Shown piece after piece: positions 1 through 8,805 of a DNA stretch of 64,000 nt. Position 1 is the first letter of the stretch. Every line of letters begins with the position of its first letter. Position numbers and translations under genes: made by a program. The notes beneath the pieces are model-generated. The model ran no database searches, was not told the origin of the DNA, and saw nothing but the letters and a program-made list of their open reading frames with translations. The stretch comes from Agromyces allii (lineage in GTDB: Bacteria > Actinomycetota > Actinomycetes > Actinomycetales > Microbacteriaceae), in assembly GCF_009749385.1 (NCBI RefSeq), contig NZ_WBIN01000001.1, positions 62,001 through 126,000 of the forward strand, written 5' to 3'.

Positions 1-18
1 CGGCCGCTGCCCTGAAAC

Positions 19-50
19 GCAGAATGCCCCGCCGAGGCGGGGCATTCTGC
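19..50 (-). terminator. Intrinsic terminator downstream of tRNA-Glu copy 1
   Basis: A perfect 15-bp inverted repeat (19-33 with 36-50) forms a GC-rich hairpin just downstream of the minus-strand tRNA gene at 76-148. The stem shares the bases AATGCC/GGCATT with the hairpin behind the second tRNA copy, which suggests that tRNA and terminator were duplicated together. Confidence 0.7.
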
Positions 51-75
51 GTGCGTCATCAGGATGTCGGATGCG

Positions 76-148
76 TGACCCCAGCGGGATTTGAACCCGC
101 GCTGCCGCCGTGAGAGGGCGGTGTCCTAGGCCGCTAAACGATGGGGCC
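76..148 (-). tRNA. tRNA-Glu (anticodon CTC), copy 1
   Basis: The 73-nt minus-strand sequence folds as a cloverleaf. The acceptor stem is GGCCCCA/TGGGGTC, the T arm contains GGTTCAAATCC, and the 7-nt anticodon loop CTCTCAC gives anticodon CTC, reading GAG. CCA is not encoded. The gene is identical to the copy at 226-298 and lies downstream of it in the same direction. Confidence 0.95.
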
Positions 149-167
149 GAGACTGATGACGTGCAAA

Positions 168-199
168 CGGAATGCCCCCGCAGGAGCGGAGGCATTCCG
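168..199 (-). terminator. Hairpin between the two tRNA-Glu genes
   Basis: The bases CGGAATGCC and GGCATTCCG pair around an inner CCG/CGG stem, forming a terminator-like hairpin downstream of tRNA-Glu copy 2. It implies that the two tRNAs may be separate transcription units. Confidence 0.6.
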
Positions 200-225
200 G
201 TGTTGCCAGCAAGTTCACGAATCCG

Positions 226-298
226 TGACCCCAGCGGGATTTGAACCCGCGCTGCCGCCGTGAGAGGGCGGTGTCCTAGGCCGCTAAACGATGGGGCC
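226..298 (-). tRNA. tRNA-Glu (anticodon CTC), copy 2
   Basis: This is base-for-base the same 73-nt cloverleaf as the gene at 76-148, with anticodon CTC in the loop CTCTCAC and the same acceptor stem. The copies start 150 bp apart in the same orientation, and the spacer differs. A plausible promoter lies upstream at 316-345. Confidence 0.95.
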
Positions 299-315
299 GA
301 ACTGACAACTTGAAG

Positions 316-345
316 AGTATGACACAGGTTCGGCGTGCGCTCCAA
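316..345 (-). promoter_or_regulatory. Probable promoter of the tRNA-Glu genes
   Basis: Reading the minus strand there is TTGGAG (340-345), an 18-bp spacer and CATACT (316-321). The -10 box lies 18 bp before the mature 5' end of tRNA-Glu copy 2. The match to a vegetative sigma promoter is fair and is my inference. Confidence 0.4.
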
Positions 346-384
346 ATCGGGCCGGGGCTCGAGCACCCCGCGGCATCCGATCGC

Positions 385-1290
385 TCAGACGAACACTCGG
401 AGCGCCCCGGGCACCACCTCGACCTCGATGGGCAGCACCCCGACGCGCTCGCCGTCGGCGTAGGCCGCGACGTCGCTCGCATCGAGCGAGACCCGGTGCG
501 CCGAGACGAACTCGACGGCCGGGTGGTCGGTGTGCTCGCCCCGGAAGACCTTCGGGAACACCGCGATGAGCCTGGCCCGGGAGATCGGGTGCACGATGAA
601 CACGTCGAGCCGCCCGTCGGAGAGATCGGCATGCGGCACGAGCTTCATGCCGCCGCCGATCGACGAGCCGTTCGCCACCGAGACGAGCATGGCCTTCTGC
701 TCACGGCGCACGCCGTCGATCGTGATCGTGTATGAACGCGGACGGAAGGTCGCGAGTTCGCGCACGAGCGCGATCGTGTAGCGACTCGGCCCCCGGGGGC
801 GGGTCATGCGGTTCGCACGCTCATTCACGAGCGCGTCGAAGCCCGCCGAGACGATGCCCGCGAACCACACGGGCGCCGAGTCGCCGCGACGGACCACGCC
901 GGCGTCGATGGTGCGCGGCTCCCGCTCGAGGGCTTCCAGCAGCACCTCGATGCCGGCGAGCGGATCCTCGAACGGGAGTCCGAGTCCCCGTGCGAGGTCG
1001 TTGCCGGTTCCGGCGGCGACGACGCCGAACGGCACGCCCGTGCCGGCGACGATGTTGACGGCGAGAGAGACCATGCCGTCGCCGCCCACCACCAGGAGCG
1101 CATCGGTTCCGCGGGCGAAGGCGTGCTCGGTCTCACGTCGGAGCAGCTCGAAGTTGGCCTCCTGCAGCAGCACGACCTCATGACCGGCCTCGATCAGCCG
1201 CGCGACCGCGATCGAGCCGACATCACGATGCCGTCCGAACGAGGCGGACGGGTTCACCGCGACGATCACGCGCTTGGGGCTTCGGGTCAT
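385..1290 (-). CDS. Diacylglycerol/lipid kinase family protein
   Basis: The 301-residue product belongs to the DAGK-catalytic (DgkB/YegS-like) lipid kinase family, which phosphorylates diacylglycerol or related lipids with ATP at the membrane. The nucleotide-binding signature reads GGDGM near residue 70, where the family usually has GGDGT, followed by GTGNDLARG near residue 95; the C-terminal half has the usual beta-rich fold with SIGGGMKL. Length is typical. The substrate cannot be told from sequence. The ATG is preceded by CAGAAT six bases upstream, so the transcript may be leaderless. It is divergent from the hydrolase gene at 1353. Confidence 0.85.
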   Translation of the reverse strand: MTRSPKRVIVAVNPSASFGRHRDVGSIAVARLIEAGHEVVLLQEANFELLRRETEHAFARGTDALLVVGGDGMVSLAVNIVAGTGVPFGVVAAGTGNDLARGLGLPFEDPLAGIEVLLEALEREPRTIDAGVVRRGDSAPVWFAGIVSAGFDALVNERANRMTRPRGPSRYTIALVRELATFRPRSYTITIDGVRREQKAMLVSVANGSSIGGGMKLVPHADLSDGRLDVFIVHPISRARLIAVFPKVFRGEHTDHPAVEFVSAHRVSLDASDVAAYADGERVGVLPIEVEVVPGALRVFV

Positions 1291-1352
1291 GCAGAGATTC
1301 TGGCAGGCGCGCGGGCTTGCATCGCACGCGCGAACCGGTGTTTGCTCGGAGC

Positions 1353-1991
1353 ATGCGCCTGACGAAACTCGAACATGCCGCTCTCGTGATCGAAGACTCG
1401 GGCGATCGGCTCTTCGTCGACCCCGGCAACTACACCACGCCGATCACGGATGCCACGGGCGCCGTCGCGGTCGTGATCACCCACGAGCACGCCGACCATT
1501 GGAGCCCCGACCAGCTGCGGCGCATCATCGACGCGAGTCCCGACGTGCGGCTGTTCGGGCCCGCCGGGGTCGCGGCCGCGGCATCCGACTTCCCGATCGA
1601 GACCGTCGCCCCCGATGACGTGATCGAGATCGGCCCGTTCCATCTGCGGTTCTTCGGCGGCCGCCATGCCGAGATCCACTCGTCGATCGACATCATCGAC
1701 AACCTCGGCGTGATCGTGAACGAGGCGTTCGCGTACGCGGGCGATTCCTTCGTCGTGCCCCCTGGCCTCGATGTCGACCTGCTGGCCGCGCCGGCCGGCG
1801 CACCCTGGATGAAGATCTCCGAGTCGATGGAGTACGTGCAGGCCGTTGCGCCCAAGCGCGTGTTCGCGACGCACGAGATGGTGCTCTCGCAGTTCGGCAA
1901 GGACCTCTCGCACGCGCGTCTCGCGTGGGCCGTGGAGCAGTCGGGCGGCGAGTACGTGCGGCTCGAGCCGGGCGACACGCTGGACTTCTGA
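1353..1991 (+). CDS. MBL-fold metallo-hydrolase (UlaG-like)
   Basis: The 212-residue protein starts MRLTKLEHAALVIED and carries THEHADHW, the HxHxDH zinc motif of the metallo-beta-lactamase superfamily, near residue 50. Further metal ligands are probably GGRHAEIH near residue 108 and FATHEMV near 175. The compact size and N-terminal beta hairpin resemble the UlaG/beta-lactamase_3 group of small cytosolic hydrolases; the substrate is unknown. I chose the ATG at 1353 because CGGAG lies just upstream and the family begins here; a longer in-frame start at 1317 is less likely. Confidence 0.8.
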   Translation: MRLTKLEHAALVIEDSGDRLFVDPGNYTTPITDATGAVAVVITHEHADHWSPDQLRRIIDASPDVRLFGPAGVAAAASDFPIETVAPDDVIEIGPFHLRFFGGRHAEIHSSIDIIDNLGVIVNEAFAYAGDSFVVPPGLDVDLLAAPAGAPWMKISESMEYVQAVAPKRVFATHEMVLSQFGKDLSHARLAWAVEQSGGEYVRLEPGDTLDF

Positions 1992-2016
1992 CGCGCGACC
2001 GAGCCGCCCGGGCCGA

Positions 2017-2047
2017 CGCACCGGCCGTGAGGACCACGGCCGGTGCG
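2017..2047. terminator. Bidirectional terminator between converging genes
   Basis: A 13-bp perfect stem (2017-2029 with 2035-2047) and 5-nt loop lies in the 64-bp gap between the converging hydrolase and penicillin-binding protein genes. Confidence 0.7.
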
Positions 2048-2055
2048 CGACCGGA

Positions 2056-4497
2056 TCAGTCGTCGCCGTTCGGCCCGCCGCGCCCCTCGTCGTCGCGGGG
2101 TTCGAGGGTTCTGCCCCCGTCGTTCCCGTTCCCGCCGTCGCCCTGTCCGCCCGTGTCGGGGGAAGGCGCGGGAGGAGCCGGCGCCGGAGCCGGTGCGGGT
2201 GCAGGTGCCGGCGGCACGTACTGGGGTACATCGTCGAACGGGGACGGCGAGGTGTAGGGCGCCACCGGGCCCGGACCGTCCATGCGGAACTCGCCGCCGC
2301 CGTACTTCGCGTTGGCCGCGGACATCACGATCGGCCACATGCGGTGACGGGCGGTGGCGGCCGATCCCGAATCGAACGAGATGGCGCGCTGATTCGCATC
2401 TCCGTTCACGCTGACGACCGCTGCTGCGGTCGCGACCCTCGTGCTCGCCCCGACCATCCACGTGTCCTTCGCACCATCGGTGGTTCCGGTCTTGCCGATC
2501 AGCGGAACCCACGGCGCGGTCGCCGCACTCGACTGCTGGCCGGTGCCGTTCGACATGACGCGCGACATCGCGTAGTGCATCGCGCCGGCCACCTCGGGGG
2601 TCACCGCCGCCGCGCACGTCGACTTCGGAGGCGTGATCTCCTCGCCATCGGCGCCGACGATGCGGTCGATCGCGATGGGCGTGCAGGCGACGCCGTCGTT
2701 CGCGATCCCTGCGAACGCGACCGCCATGCTGAGGGGCGCGACCTCGTTGATCCCGAGCACCGCCGACGGGTACTGCACGAGCGGATTGCCGTCGGCCCGG
2801 TGCACGCCGAACGCCTGGGCCTTCTGCGCGATTCCGCACTGGTCGATGAGCTTGGCCATGCCGAGGAAGCCGGTGTTGATCGACCCGATGGTCGACTCCA
2901 GCGCGCTGTAGTTACCGCCCGCCTCATTCGCGTCGTTGCGGGGATTCCACCCCGGGTCGGCGTACTGCGTGCCGAGACAGCTGTCGTTGAACGCACCCCA
3001 ATTGCTCTTGCGGCTCGAGTTGACGCGCTCGGTCAGCGCATGCCCTTCGGCGAGCCATTCGGCGAGCGTGAACACCTTGTACGACGATCCGGGCTGGAAT
3101 CCGCTCGAGCCGCCGTAGTCGTAGTCGGTGTTGTAGTTGATGCCGGTGACGAACGGATGCCCGGCCACGACCTCGGGGTCCTGGCTGTACAGCTTGTTCT
3201 GGGCCATGGCGAGCACGCGCCCGGTGCCGACCTCGACGCTGGAGATCACCGCGCCGACGTCCCACCCGGGGAAGGTCGACGGAACGTTGTCGTTGATCGC
3301 CTTCTCGGCGGCGTACTGCAGGTCGAGGTCGAGGCTCGTGTAGATCTGGTATCCCCCGCGACGGAAGTTCAGCATGCGCGCTTCGTCGTCGTCGCCGAAC
3401 GTGGGGTCGTTCTGGAGGATGTGCTTCACGTAGTCGCAGAAGAACGCGGACCCGCCTGCGGTCTGGCATCCGGTGCTCGGCTCGTTGAGCGAGGGTTCGA
3501 CCGCGGTCGCGATCGCCTCCGCATACTGCGGCTCCGTGATCTTCTTCTCGCGGAGCATCTGTCGCAGGAGGTAGTCGCGGCGATCGCGGTTCGCGGCGTA
3601 CCCGTTGGCCGCGCCGTTCGTCTCGCTGTCGGGCTTGTCGAGCTGGAACTTCACGGGGTTGTTCACGATGGCGACGAGCGAGGCCGCCTGCGGCAGCGTG
3701 AGGTTCGCCGCGGTCGTGTTGAAGTAGTAATTGGCGGCGGCTTCGATGCCGTACACCGTTCCGCCGAAGCCCGCGATGTTCAGGTACCCGAGCAGGATCT
3801 CGTTCTTCGTGTAGCGCTTCTCGACGCCGATCGCGAGCCGCATCTCCTTGAGCTTGCGATCGATGCTCGTCTCGGTCGCGCTGTCGTAGCACGCGAGCCG
3901 CTCCTCTTCGACCAGCGCGAACCGTTCGTCGCCGGTCAGTGCCGCGACCTCGTCATCGGTCATGTCGCTGAACGCGGTGGTGTCGGCCTCGCGCTCGCAC
4001 TGCTGCACACGGACGTTCTTGACGTACTGCTGCGCGATCGACGACCCGCCCTGCGTCGCACCGCCGGCCGCCGTCGTCAAGGCCGCGCGGATCGTGCCCT
4101 GCAGGTCGACGCCGCCGTGATCGTAGAATCGCGGATCCTCACCGGCGACGGTGGCATCCTTCACGAACGGGCTGATCTGATCCCACCCGACCTCGACCCG
4201 GTTCTGGTCGTAGAACGACGCGAGCAGCACCGTGCTGCCGTCGGAGCGCGTCGCGTAGATGTTGCTCTTCTGCGAGAGATCGCCGATCTTGAGGTACCCG
4301 GGCAACCGTTCGAACGTGTCGATGGTTCCGGATGCCGCCATGCCGACGGTCGCGAGCGCCGGAGTCACCCCGACGACGATCAGCGCGGCCGCCATCGAGC
4401 TCGCCACGATCAGACCGAGCACACCGCCGAGCACACCCAACGGCGTCCGCGTCTCCGCGAAGTCGCGGTTGCGCTTGTTGCGTTCCGTCACACTCAC
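2056..4497 (-). CDS. Class A penicillin-binding protein (transglycosylase/transpeptidase)
   Basis: This 813-residue bifunctional peptidoglycan synthase has a short cytoplasmic N terminus and one membrane anchor (about residues 22-45). The GT51 glycosyltransferase domain has EDPRFYDHGGVD, with the catalytic Glu, and GGSSIAQQYVKN. The penicillin-binding transpeptidase domain shows all three motifs: SxxK in PGSSYK, SxN in GSIN, and KTGTT. The C-terminal tail is Pro-Ala rich and then Gly/Asp/Asn rich, typical of actinobacterial PonA-type enzymes. Translation begins at GTG. No PASTA domain is visible. It polymerises and crosslinks cell-wall glycan outside the membrane. Confidence 0.93.
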   Translation of the reverse strand: MSVTERNKRNRDFAETRTPLGVLGGVLGLIVASSMAAALIVVGVTPALATVGMAASGTIDTFERLPGYLKIGDLSQKSNIYATRSDGSTVLLASFYDQNRVEVGWDQISPFVKDATVAGEDPRFYDHGGVDLQGTIRAALTTAAGGATQGGSSIAQQYVKNVRVQQCEREADTTAFSDMTDDEVAALTGDERFALVEEERLACYDSATETSIDRKLKEMRLAIGVEKRYTKNEILLGYLNIAGFGGTVYGIEAAANYYFNTTAANLTLPQAASLVAIVNNPVKFQLDKPDSETNGAANGYAANRDRRDYLLRQMLREKKITEPQYAEAIATAVEPSLNEPSTGCQTAGGSAFFCDYVKHILQNDPTFGDDDEARMLNFRRGGYQIYTSLDLDLQYAAEKAINDNVPSTFPGWDVGAVISSVEVGTGRVLAMAQNKLYSQDPEVVAGHPFVTGINYNTDYDYGGSSGFQPGSSYKVFTLAEWLAEGHALTERVNSSRKSNWGAFNDSCLGTQYADPGWNPRNDANEAGGNYSALESTIGSINTGFLGMAKLIDQCGIAQKAQAFGVHRADGNPLVQYPSAVLGINEVAPLSMAVAFAGIANDGVACTPIAIDRIVGADGEEITPPKSTCAAAVTPEVAGAMHYAMSRVMSNGTGQQSSAATAPWVPLIGKTGTTDGAKDTWMVGASTRVATAAAVVSVNGDANQRAISFDSGSAATARHRMWPIVMSAANAKYGGGEFRMDGPGPVAPYTSPSPFDDVPQYVPPAPAPAPAPAPAPPAPSPDTGGQGDGGNGNDGGRTLEPRDDEGRGGPNGDD

Positions 4498-4644
4498 CCC
4501 CCGAACCGACCCGTCGTTCGGTAGGGGCGAACGACCGTGGTCACCTCAATGGAACCTCACGTCGGGGTGCATGTCCAGCACCTGCGATCTCGGGCGCGCC
4601 GAGCCACCTCGCCCCGTGGTCCGGAGGGCTCCACGGAGTCGCCG

Positions 4645-4941
4645 TCACGCTGTCGCAGTGCGGATCCGCACCTCGCGTTCCATTCGCTTCTCATGCCGTT
4701 GACGACCTTTGATCGCCTCGGCTTCGCGGCTCTTCGGAGGCGCGTTCGTGACGAGCCCGTCGAGCATCCTGCGCGTCGCCTCCGCGATCTCGTCGATCGC
4801 GCGATCGAACGCCTCGGTGTTCGCGCGGGACGGATGCGTCGACCCGCTGACCTTGCGCACGAACTGCAGTGCGGCCTCGCGCACCTCGTCATCGGTGGTC
4901 GGCGGCTCGAAGTTGTGGAGCACCCTGATGTTCCGGCACAT
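4645..4941 (-). CDS. DUF2277 family protein
   Basis: The 98-residue product begins MCRNIRVLHNFEPP and continues with VRKVSGSTHPSRANTEAF, which I recognise as the DUF2277 family of small actinobacterial proteins of unknown function. The C terminus is highly basic. The ATG at 4941 is preferred because the family starts at this Met and because a TACCCT box ends seven bases upstream, the layout of a leaderless transcript. It is divergent from the MocR-type regulator at 5082. Confidence 0.85.
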   Translation of the reverse strand: MCRNIRVLHNFEPPTTDDEVREAALQFVRKVSGSTHPSRANTEAFDRAIDEIAEATRRMLDGLVTNAPPKSREAEAIKGRQRHEKRMEREVRIRTATA

Positions 4942-4948
4942 GCCGACG

Positions 4949-4954
4949 AGGGTA
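4949..4954 (-). promoter_or_regulatory. -10 box for a leaderless DUF2277 mRNA
   Basis: TACCCT on the minus strand ends seven bases before the ATG at 4941, and no Shine-Dalgarno sequence is present. This matches the TANNNT plus 6-7 nt arrangement of actinobacterial leaderless genes. Confidence 0.5.
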
Positions 4955-5081
4955 CGCCGGGCTCGCCGCGACCGCGACCGGGCAACGCGCGAACCGCGGT
5001 GGTCGGGTTCGACCCGCAAAGCGGCCCGGGCGACCTCGACGGGTCGGCCTGCCCGGTCCCGCGTGTGGTGGACTGGAGCAT

Positions 5082-6491
5082 ATGGATGCCGAAGGCCTGG
5101 TCGCCCGTCTCGCGAGCAGCGTCGCGAACACGGGTTCCGCACGCCTCGCCCAGACCATCGGCACGCTCATCTCCTCGGGCGAGCTCCGACCCGGCATGAA
5201 GCTGCCGCCCATCCGGACCATCGCGCAGGCGCTCGGCATGAGCCCGTCCGCCGTCGGGCAGTCGTGGAGCTCGCTCCGCGAACGCGGACTGATCGAGACG
5301 AGGACCCGCGGCGGCACGGTGGTGATGGGTCCGCGGTCATCGCCGCACCCGGTGCGGTTCGCCCAGCTCGTGACCGCGGCCGACGCCGGCGAGTCGGACC
5401 TCGGGCGACCGTTGCCCGACCCGACGCTCCTCCCCGACGTGCGCAGCGTCTTCGCCCGGGTGGCCGCGGAGACGCCCGATCTCAACCTGAGCGATCCCCC
5501 GGCCGCGACGGCGCGACTCCGCGAGGCCGCTCGCGCGCACTGGCCGTTCGCCGTCGAAGACGTCATGGCCGTGCATCGCGGCATCGACGGGGTCGAGCAG
5601 GCGCTGCTCGCGCTCGTGCAACGTGGCGAGACCGTCGCGGTCGAGGATCCGAGCGTGCCCCGCGTCCTCGACATCGTCGACCGCCTGGGCCTGCGCGTGC
5701 TCCCGATCGCCTGGCGCGAGCGTGGACCCGACCTGCGGGAACTCGGCCGCGCGGTGCGCGCGGGGGCGAAGGCGTTCCTGTACCAGCCGAACGGCCATTC
5801 GCCGACGGGTGCGAACGTCGACGACGAGTGGTTGTCTGCCGCGGCGGCCGTCCTGCAGCCGAGCGGCACCCTCGCGATCGAGCTCGACAACTTCGCGCTC
5901 CTGCACGAAGAGCGGCGCACACTCGGTCGGTCGCTACCCGAGACCACGCTGCTCATCGACGGGTTCGGCTCCTCGCACGGCCCCGATGTGCAGGTCGCCC
6001 TGCTCGGCGGGTCGGCCGCCGCGGTCGAACGGGTGCGCCAACAGGTCGCGTACTCGCACCGGTGGGTGAGCCGTCTGCTGCAGGACTCGCTCGCGTGGAT
6101 GCTGCTGGATCCCGGCACGCGGCAGCACGTCGCGCGTTCGGCGGCCGAGTACGGCCGCCGCCACGCGACCGCCCGCGACTGGCTGCGGTCGAACAGGCTC
6201 GACGTCTCGACGTCGACGACGGCGCCCTCGATCTGGATTCCGGTCGCCGACGACGACGCCGTGACCGCGCGGCTCGCGGAACGGGGCATCAGCGTGCTGC
6301 CGGCACGGCTGTTCGAGCGGCGGCGCGCACACAGACGGCACATCCACATCAACGGCGGTGTCGACGTCGAGTCGCATCTCGCCGACTTCGAGATCCTCGT
6401 CGAGATCGTCGACGCGGTCGCAGCAGAGGAGCGTGCCGCCAGGCGCGATCGCGACCGCGCACTCCGCGAAGCGGGCGACTACCAGATCTAG
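5082..6491 (+). CDS. MocR-like GntR regulator with degenerate aminotransferase domain
   Basis: The 469-residue protein has an N-terminal winged helix of GntR type (about residues 20-80, with LPPIRTIAQALGMSPSAVGQ) fused to a fold-type I aminotransferase-like domain (about 110-450), the MocR/PdxR architecture. In active members a Ser-x-Ser-Lys segment supplies the PLP lysine; here the equivalent segment is GFGSSHGPDVQVALLG (residues 294-309) with no lysine, and the NPTG loop reads HSPTG. It probably binds a ligand other than covalent PLP, or none. The gene faces the transport operon and its stop overlaps that of the DUF1684 gene by 4 bp. CTGGAG precedes the ATG. Confidence 0.8.
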   Translation: MDAEGLVARLASSVANTGSARLAQTIGTLISSGELRPGMKLPPIRTIAQALGMSPSAVGQSWSSLRERGLIETRTRGGTVVMGPRSSPHPVRFAQLVTAADAGESDLGRPLPDPTLLPDVRSVFARVAAETPDLNLSDPPAATARLREAARAHWPFAVEDVMAVHRGIDGVEQALLALVQRGETVAVEDPSVPRVLDIVDRLGLRVLPIAWRERGPDLRELGRAVRAGAKAFLYQPNGHSPTGANVDDEWLSAAAAVLQPSGTLAIELDNFALLHEERRTLGRSLPETTLLIDGFGSSHGPDVQVALLGGSAAAVERVRQQVAYSHRWVSRLLQDSLAWMLLDPGTRQHVARSAAEYGRRHATARDWLRSNRLDVSTSTTAPSIWIPVADDDAVTARLAERGISVLPARLFERRRAHRRHIHINGGVDVESHLADFEILVEIVDAVAAEERAARRDRDRALREAGDYQI

Positions 6492-7372
6492 GCGCTCGCC
6501 GGCTGAACGTAGGTGAGCACCCGCGCGACGTCGGTCGCTGGCCGCTGCTCGCCGGCGAGCACCTCGAAGTCGAGGTGGTTCTCGCGAGGCGGCAGAGGGC
6601 ACGTGACGAAGTTCGTGAACGCGCACGGCAGGGCCGTCGCGTAGTTGAAGTCGATGTGGTCGATGCGCTGCGCGTCGCGATCGGCGAACTGCAGTTCGAT
6701 CACGCGTCCGGCGCCGTACGTCGTGCGTCCGCTCGTCAGGTCGCGGACATGCGCGACCGGCTGCACGCCGTACGCGGCGTCCTTGCCGATGATCTCGAGG
6801 TCGTACGACGCGCCCCCGTGCTCGAAGCGCAGGGTGCCGATGCGGGCGGTCGTCTCGCGGACGCCCGTCTCGACGGTGGGTGCCTCGATGTCGCGGCGCT
6901 CGGCGGGCGTGAAGCTCGCCGGAATGCGCCACGCCGGATCGTAGTCGTAGGCGGTCAGTCCCGAGAGATCGGTCTCCGCCGAGGCCCGGGGGTCGCGCAC
7001 GCGGATCGCGTGCAGCTGTTCGCCTCCGTCGCTCGTGCGCACGATGGTCTCGACCTCGAGGTCGCCGAAGTACACGGGCGCGCTCGTGCCGTGCCCGTAG
7101 GTCTGGTTGCGACCGGGCCGGATCTCGACCGGTCCATTCGGGTACTCGCCGTCGACGGAGAGGCTGGGCCCGTCTGCCGGAGGGGTGAAGAGGACCCGAC
7201 CCCGTTCGACACCCCACGTGCCGGGCAGCAGGTCGAACGTCGCGCCCTGCTCTCCCTCGGTCAACCAGTACTGGGCGACGAGGGCAGTCCAGCCGTAGGG
7301 GCGCGCGAGCTCCGCCGTGCGGGCGTGACGCCATTCCCGCCACTGTCCGACGAGGTGTTCGATCGTTGGCAT
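6488..7372 (-). CDS. DUF1684 family protein
   Basis: This 294-residue protein, beginning MPTIEHLVGQWREWRHART, matches the DUF1684 family as I know it: an N-terminal helix, GWTALVAQYWL, then a beta-rich domain ending with FNYATALPCAFTNFVTCPLP and NHLDFEVLAGE. The family has no established function. No signal peptide is present, so it should be cytosolic. AAGGAGC lies at a good distance before the ATG. It is the last gene of the minus-strand transport operon, 71 bp after the hydrolase gene, and its TAG stop interlocks with that of the converging MocR-like gene. Confidence 0.8.
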   Translation of the reverse strand: MPTIEHLVGQWREWRHARTAELARPYGWTALVAQYWLTEGEQGATFDLLPGTWGVERGRVLFTPPADGPSLSVDGEYPNGPVEIRPGRNQTYGHGTSAPVYFGDLEVETIVRTSDGGEQLHAIRVRDPRASAETDLSGLTAYDYDPAWRIPASFTPAERRDIEAPTVETGVRETTARIGTLRFEHGGASYDLEIIGKDAAYGVQPVAHVRDLTSGRTTYGAGRVIELQFADRDAQRIDHIDFNYATALPCAFTNFVTCPLPPRENHLDFEVLAGEQRPATDVARVLTYVQPASA

Positions 7373-7443
7373 GGAGTGCTCCTTCTCTGGGTTCTCGCGG
7401 TGCTCCGCGTGCGATGTGCTGATGGGGGTCGACGGTCGTCGGG

Positions 7444-8805
7444 TCATCGGGAGCCCGCGGCCCGCTCGATGAAGGCGCAGACCCGTTCGAACGAGTCCGC
7501 ACTCGCCCGCGCGTTGCCGACGGGCGTGCCGCCGTTCGAGTAGTGCACGCCCGAGACGGGGTGCACGCGCTCGATGTCGGTGCTCGGCAGGTTCGGCAGC
7601 GCGATGCCGTGGCCCGCGTCCTCGTAGTCGAGGTGGAGCCGCTCGGCCTGGTGGCCGTTGCGCTCGAGCGTGCTCATGACCATGCGGGACGCCATGCTCG
7701 AGGGCCATGCACGGTCATCGAGGCCGGAGATGCAGGCGACGGGCCCGGCGAATCGCTCGATCGGAATCCGCGATGCCGCGGCGAGCGCGCGATCGCGAAG
7801 TCCGTCGACGTAGACGTCGGAGTGACGTGTGGGCGGCGGCTCGTCGTTCCAAGGCTGCCAGCGCACCTCGCGGTTGTCGTTCCAGAGGTGCTCGAGCTCG
7901 ACGCCGTCGAGGGTCCAGGCCGGTCCGTTCCAACCGTCGGCCGGGTCTGCGGCGCCCTGCGCGCCGAATGCGAACGCACCCGGCACGAACGCGGCGACGC
8001 CCTGCACCTTCTCCGGGAAGGTCGACGCCAGCAGCAGCGAAAGCTCGCCGCCGCGCGACTGGCCGCTGACCACGGCGCGGCCGCCGGCCGGCTCGAACTC
8101 GGTGTTCACGAGGTCGAGGGCGCGCTCGAAGTACTCGAGCGGGGTGCGCGAGATGTACGGGGAAAGGCCGGGCGCGCGGAAGTATCCGAGCGCGATGGCC
8201 TGGATGCCTCGGCTCGCGTACTGCGCGGCGCGTGCCTCGTTGATGCCGCCGCCCGAGCCGTTGAGCACGAGCACCGTCGGGAACGGCCCGGCACCGGTCG
8301 GGCGGAATCGTGCGCCGACGAGGCCGTCCTGTCGGATCTCCGTGCGCTGGACGTCGTCGGCGAGCAGCCACTGCTCGACCTCGACGCTCGAGTGCTCGAT
8401 GCCGGCGGCGCCCGGTCCGTCGACATCGAGGAAGCCGGTGCCCGCCTCCGCGCGGGCCGTCAACCGGGTGAGCAGCGGAAGGCCGACGTCGGCCGGTTCG
8501 CTCGGGCCCGTGCCGTCGCCTTCGCGCCGCTGCGACCAGAACAGCCCCATCGAGTCGGCCGTCCGGTAGTCGCCCGACACCGGGGCGTCGCGGTCGAGAT
8601 CGACGCGCCCTTCGGCGTCGGCGAGGAAGGTGGCCTGGGCCGCCCAGTCCGTCGTACCGCGCCGCGTCTCGGAACGCACGGTGACGAGCGACCCGGGCGT
8701 CGCATGCTCGACGACGACGGCTCGGCGCTGCCACAGCGGCCCGGATCGCGGGGAGACGGCAAGGTCGAGGGGTCGGCCGGCCGCGGCATCCGCACCCCGG
8801 CTCAT
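7444..8805 (-). CDS. Acyl-CoA thioesterase / BAAT-type alpha/beta hydrolase
   Basis: The 453-residue protein has the two-domain layout of the bile-acid-CoA:amino-acid N-acyltransferase/acyl-CoA thioesterase family: an N-terminal immunoglobulin-like domain (about 20-140) and a C-terminal alpha/beta hydrolase. The nucleophile elbow is SGQSRGGE, with Ser, and DDRAW and DAGHGI probably supply the acid and histidine. Substrate is unknown; it may cleave an ester or thioester of the imported compound. The ATG at 8805 overlaps the TGA of the upstream oxidoreductase gene (ATGA), which decides the start over a longer in-frame one at 8838. Confidence 0.8.
   Translation of the reverse strand: MSRGADAAAGRPLDLAVSPRSGPLWQRRAVVVEHATPGSLVTVRSETRRGTTDWAAQATFLADAEGRVDLDRDAPVSGDYRTADSMGLFWSQRREGDGTGPSEPADVGLPLLTRLTARAEAGTGFLDVDGPGAAGIEHSSVEVEQWLLADDVQRTEIRQDGLVGARFRPTGAGPFPTVLVLNGSGGGINEARAAQYASRGIQAIALGYFRAPGLSPYISRTPLEYFERALDLVNTEFEPAGGRAVVSGQSRGGELSLLLASTFPEKVQGVAAFVPGAFAFGAQGAADPADGWNGPAWTLDGVELEHLWNDNREVRWQPWNDEPPPTRHSDVYVDGLRDRALAAASRIPIERFAGPVACISGLDDRAWPSSMASRMVMSTLERNGHQAERLHLDYEDAGHGIALPNLPSTDIERVHPVSGVHYSNGGTPVGNARASADSFERVCAFIERAAGSR

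Noticed and set aside
1846..4524. An 892-codon open frame on the plus strand
   Set aside because: It is the antisense shadow of the penicillin-binding protein gene; the translation is Arg/Ala rich with no motif, and the minus-strand protein has all catalytic motifs.
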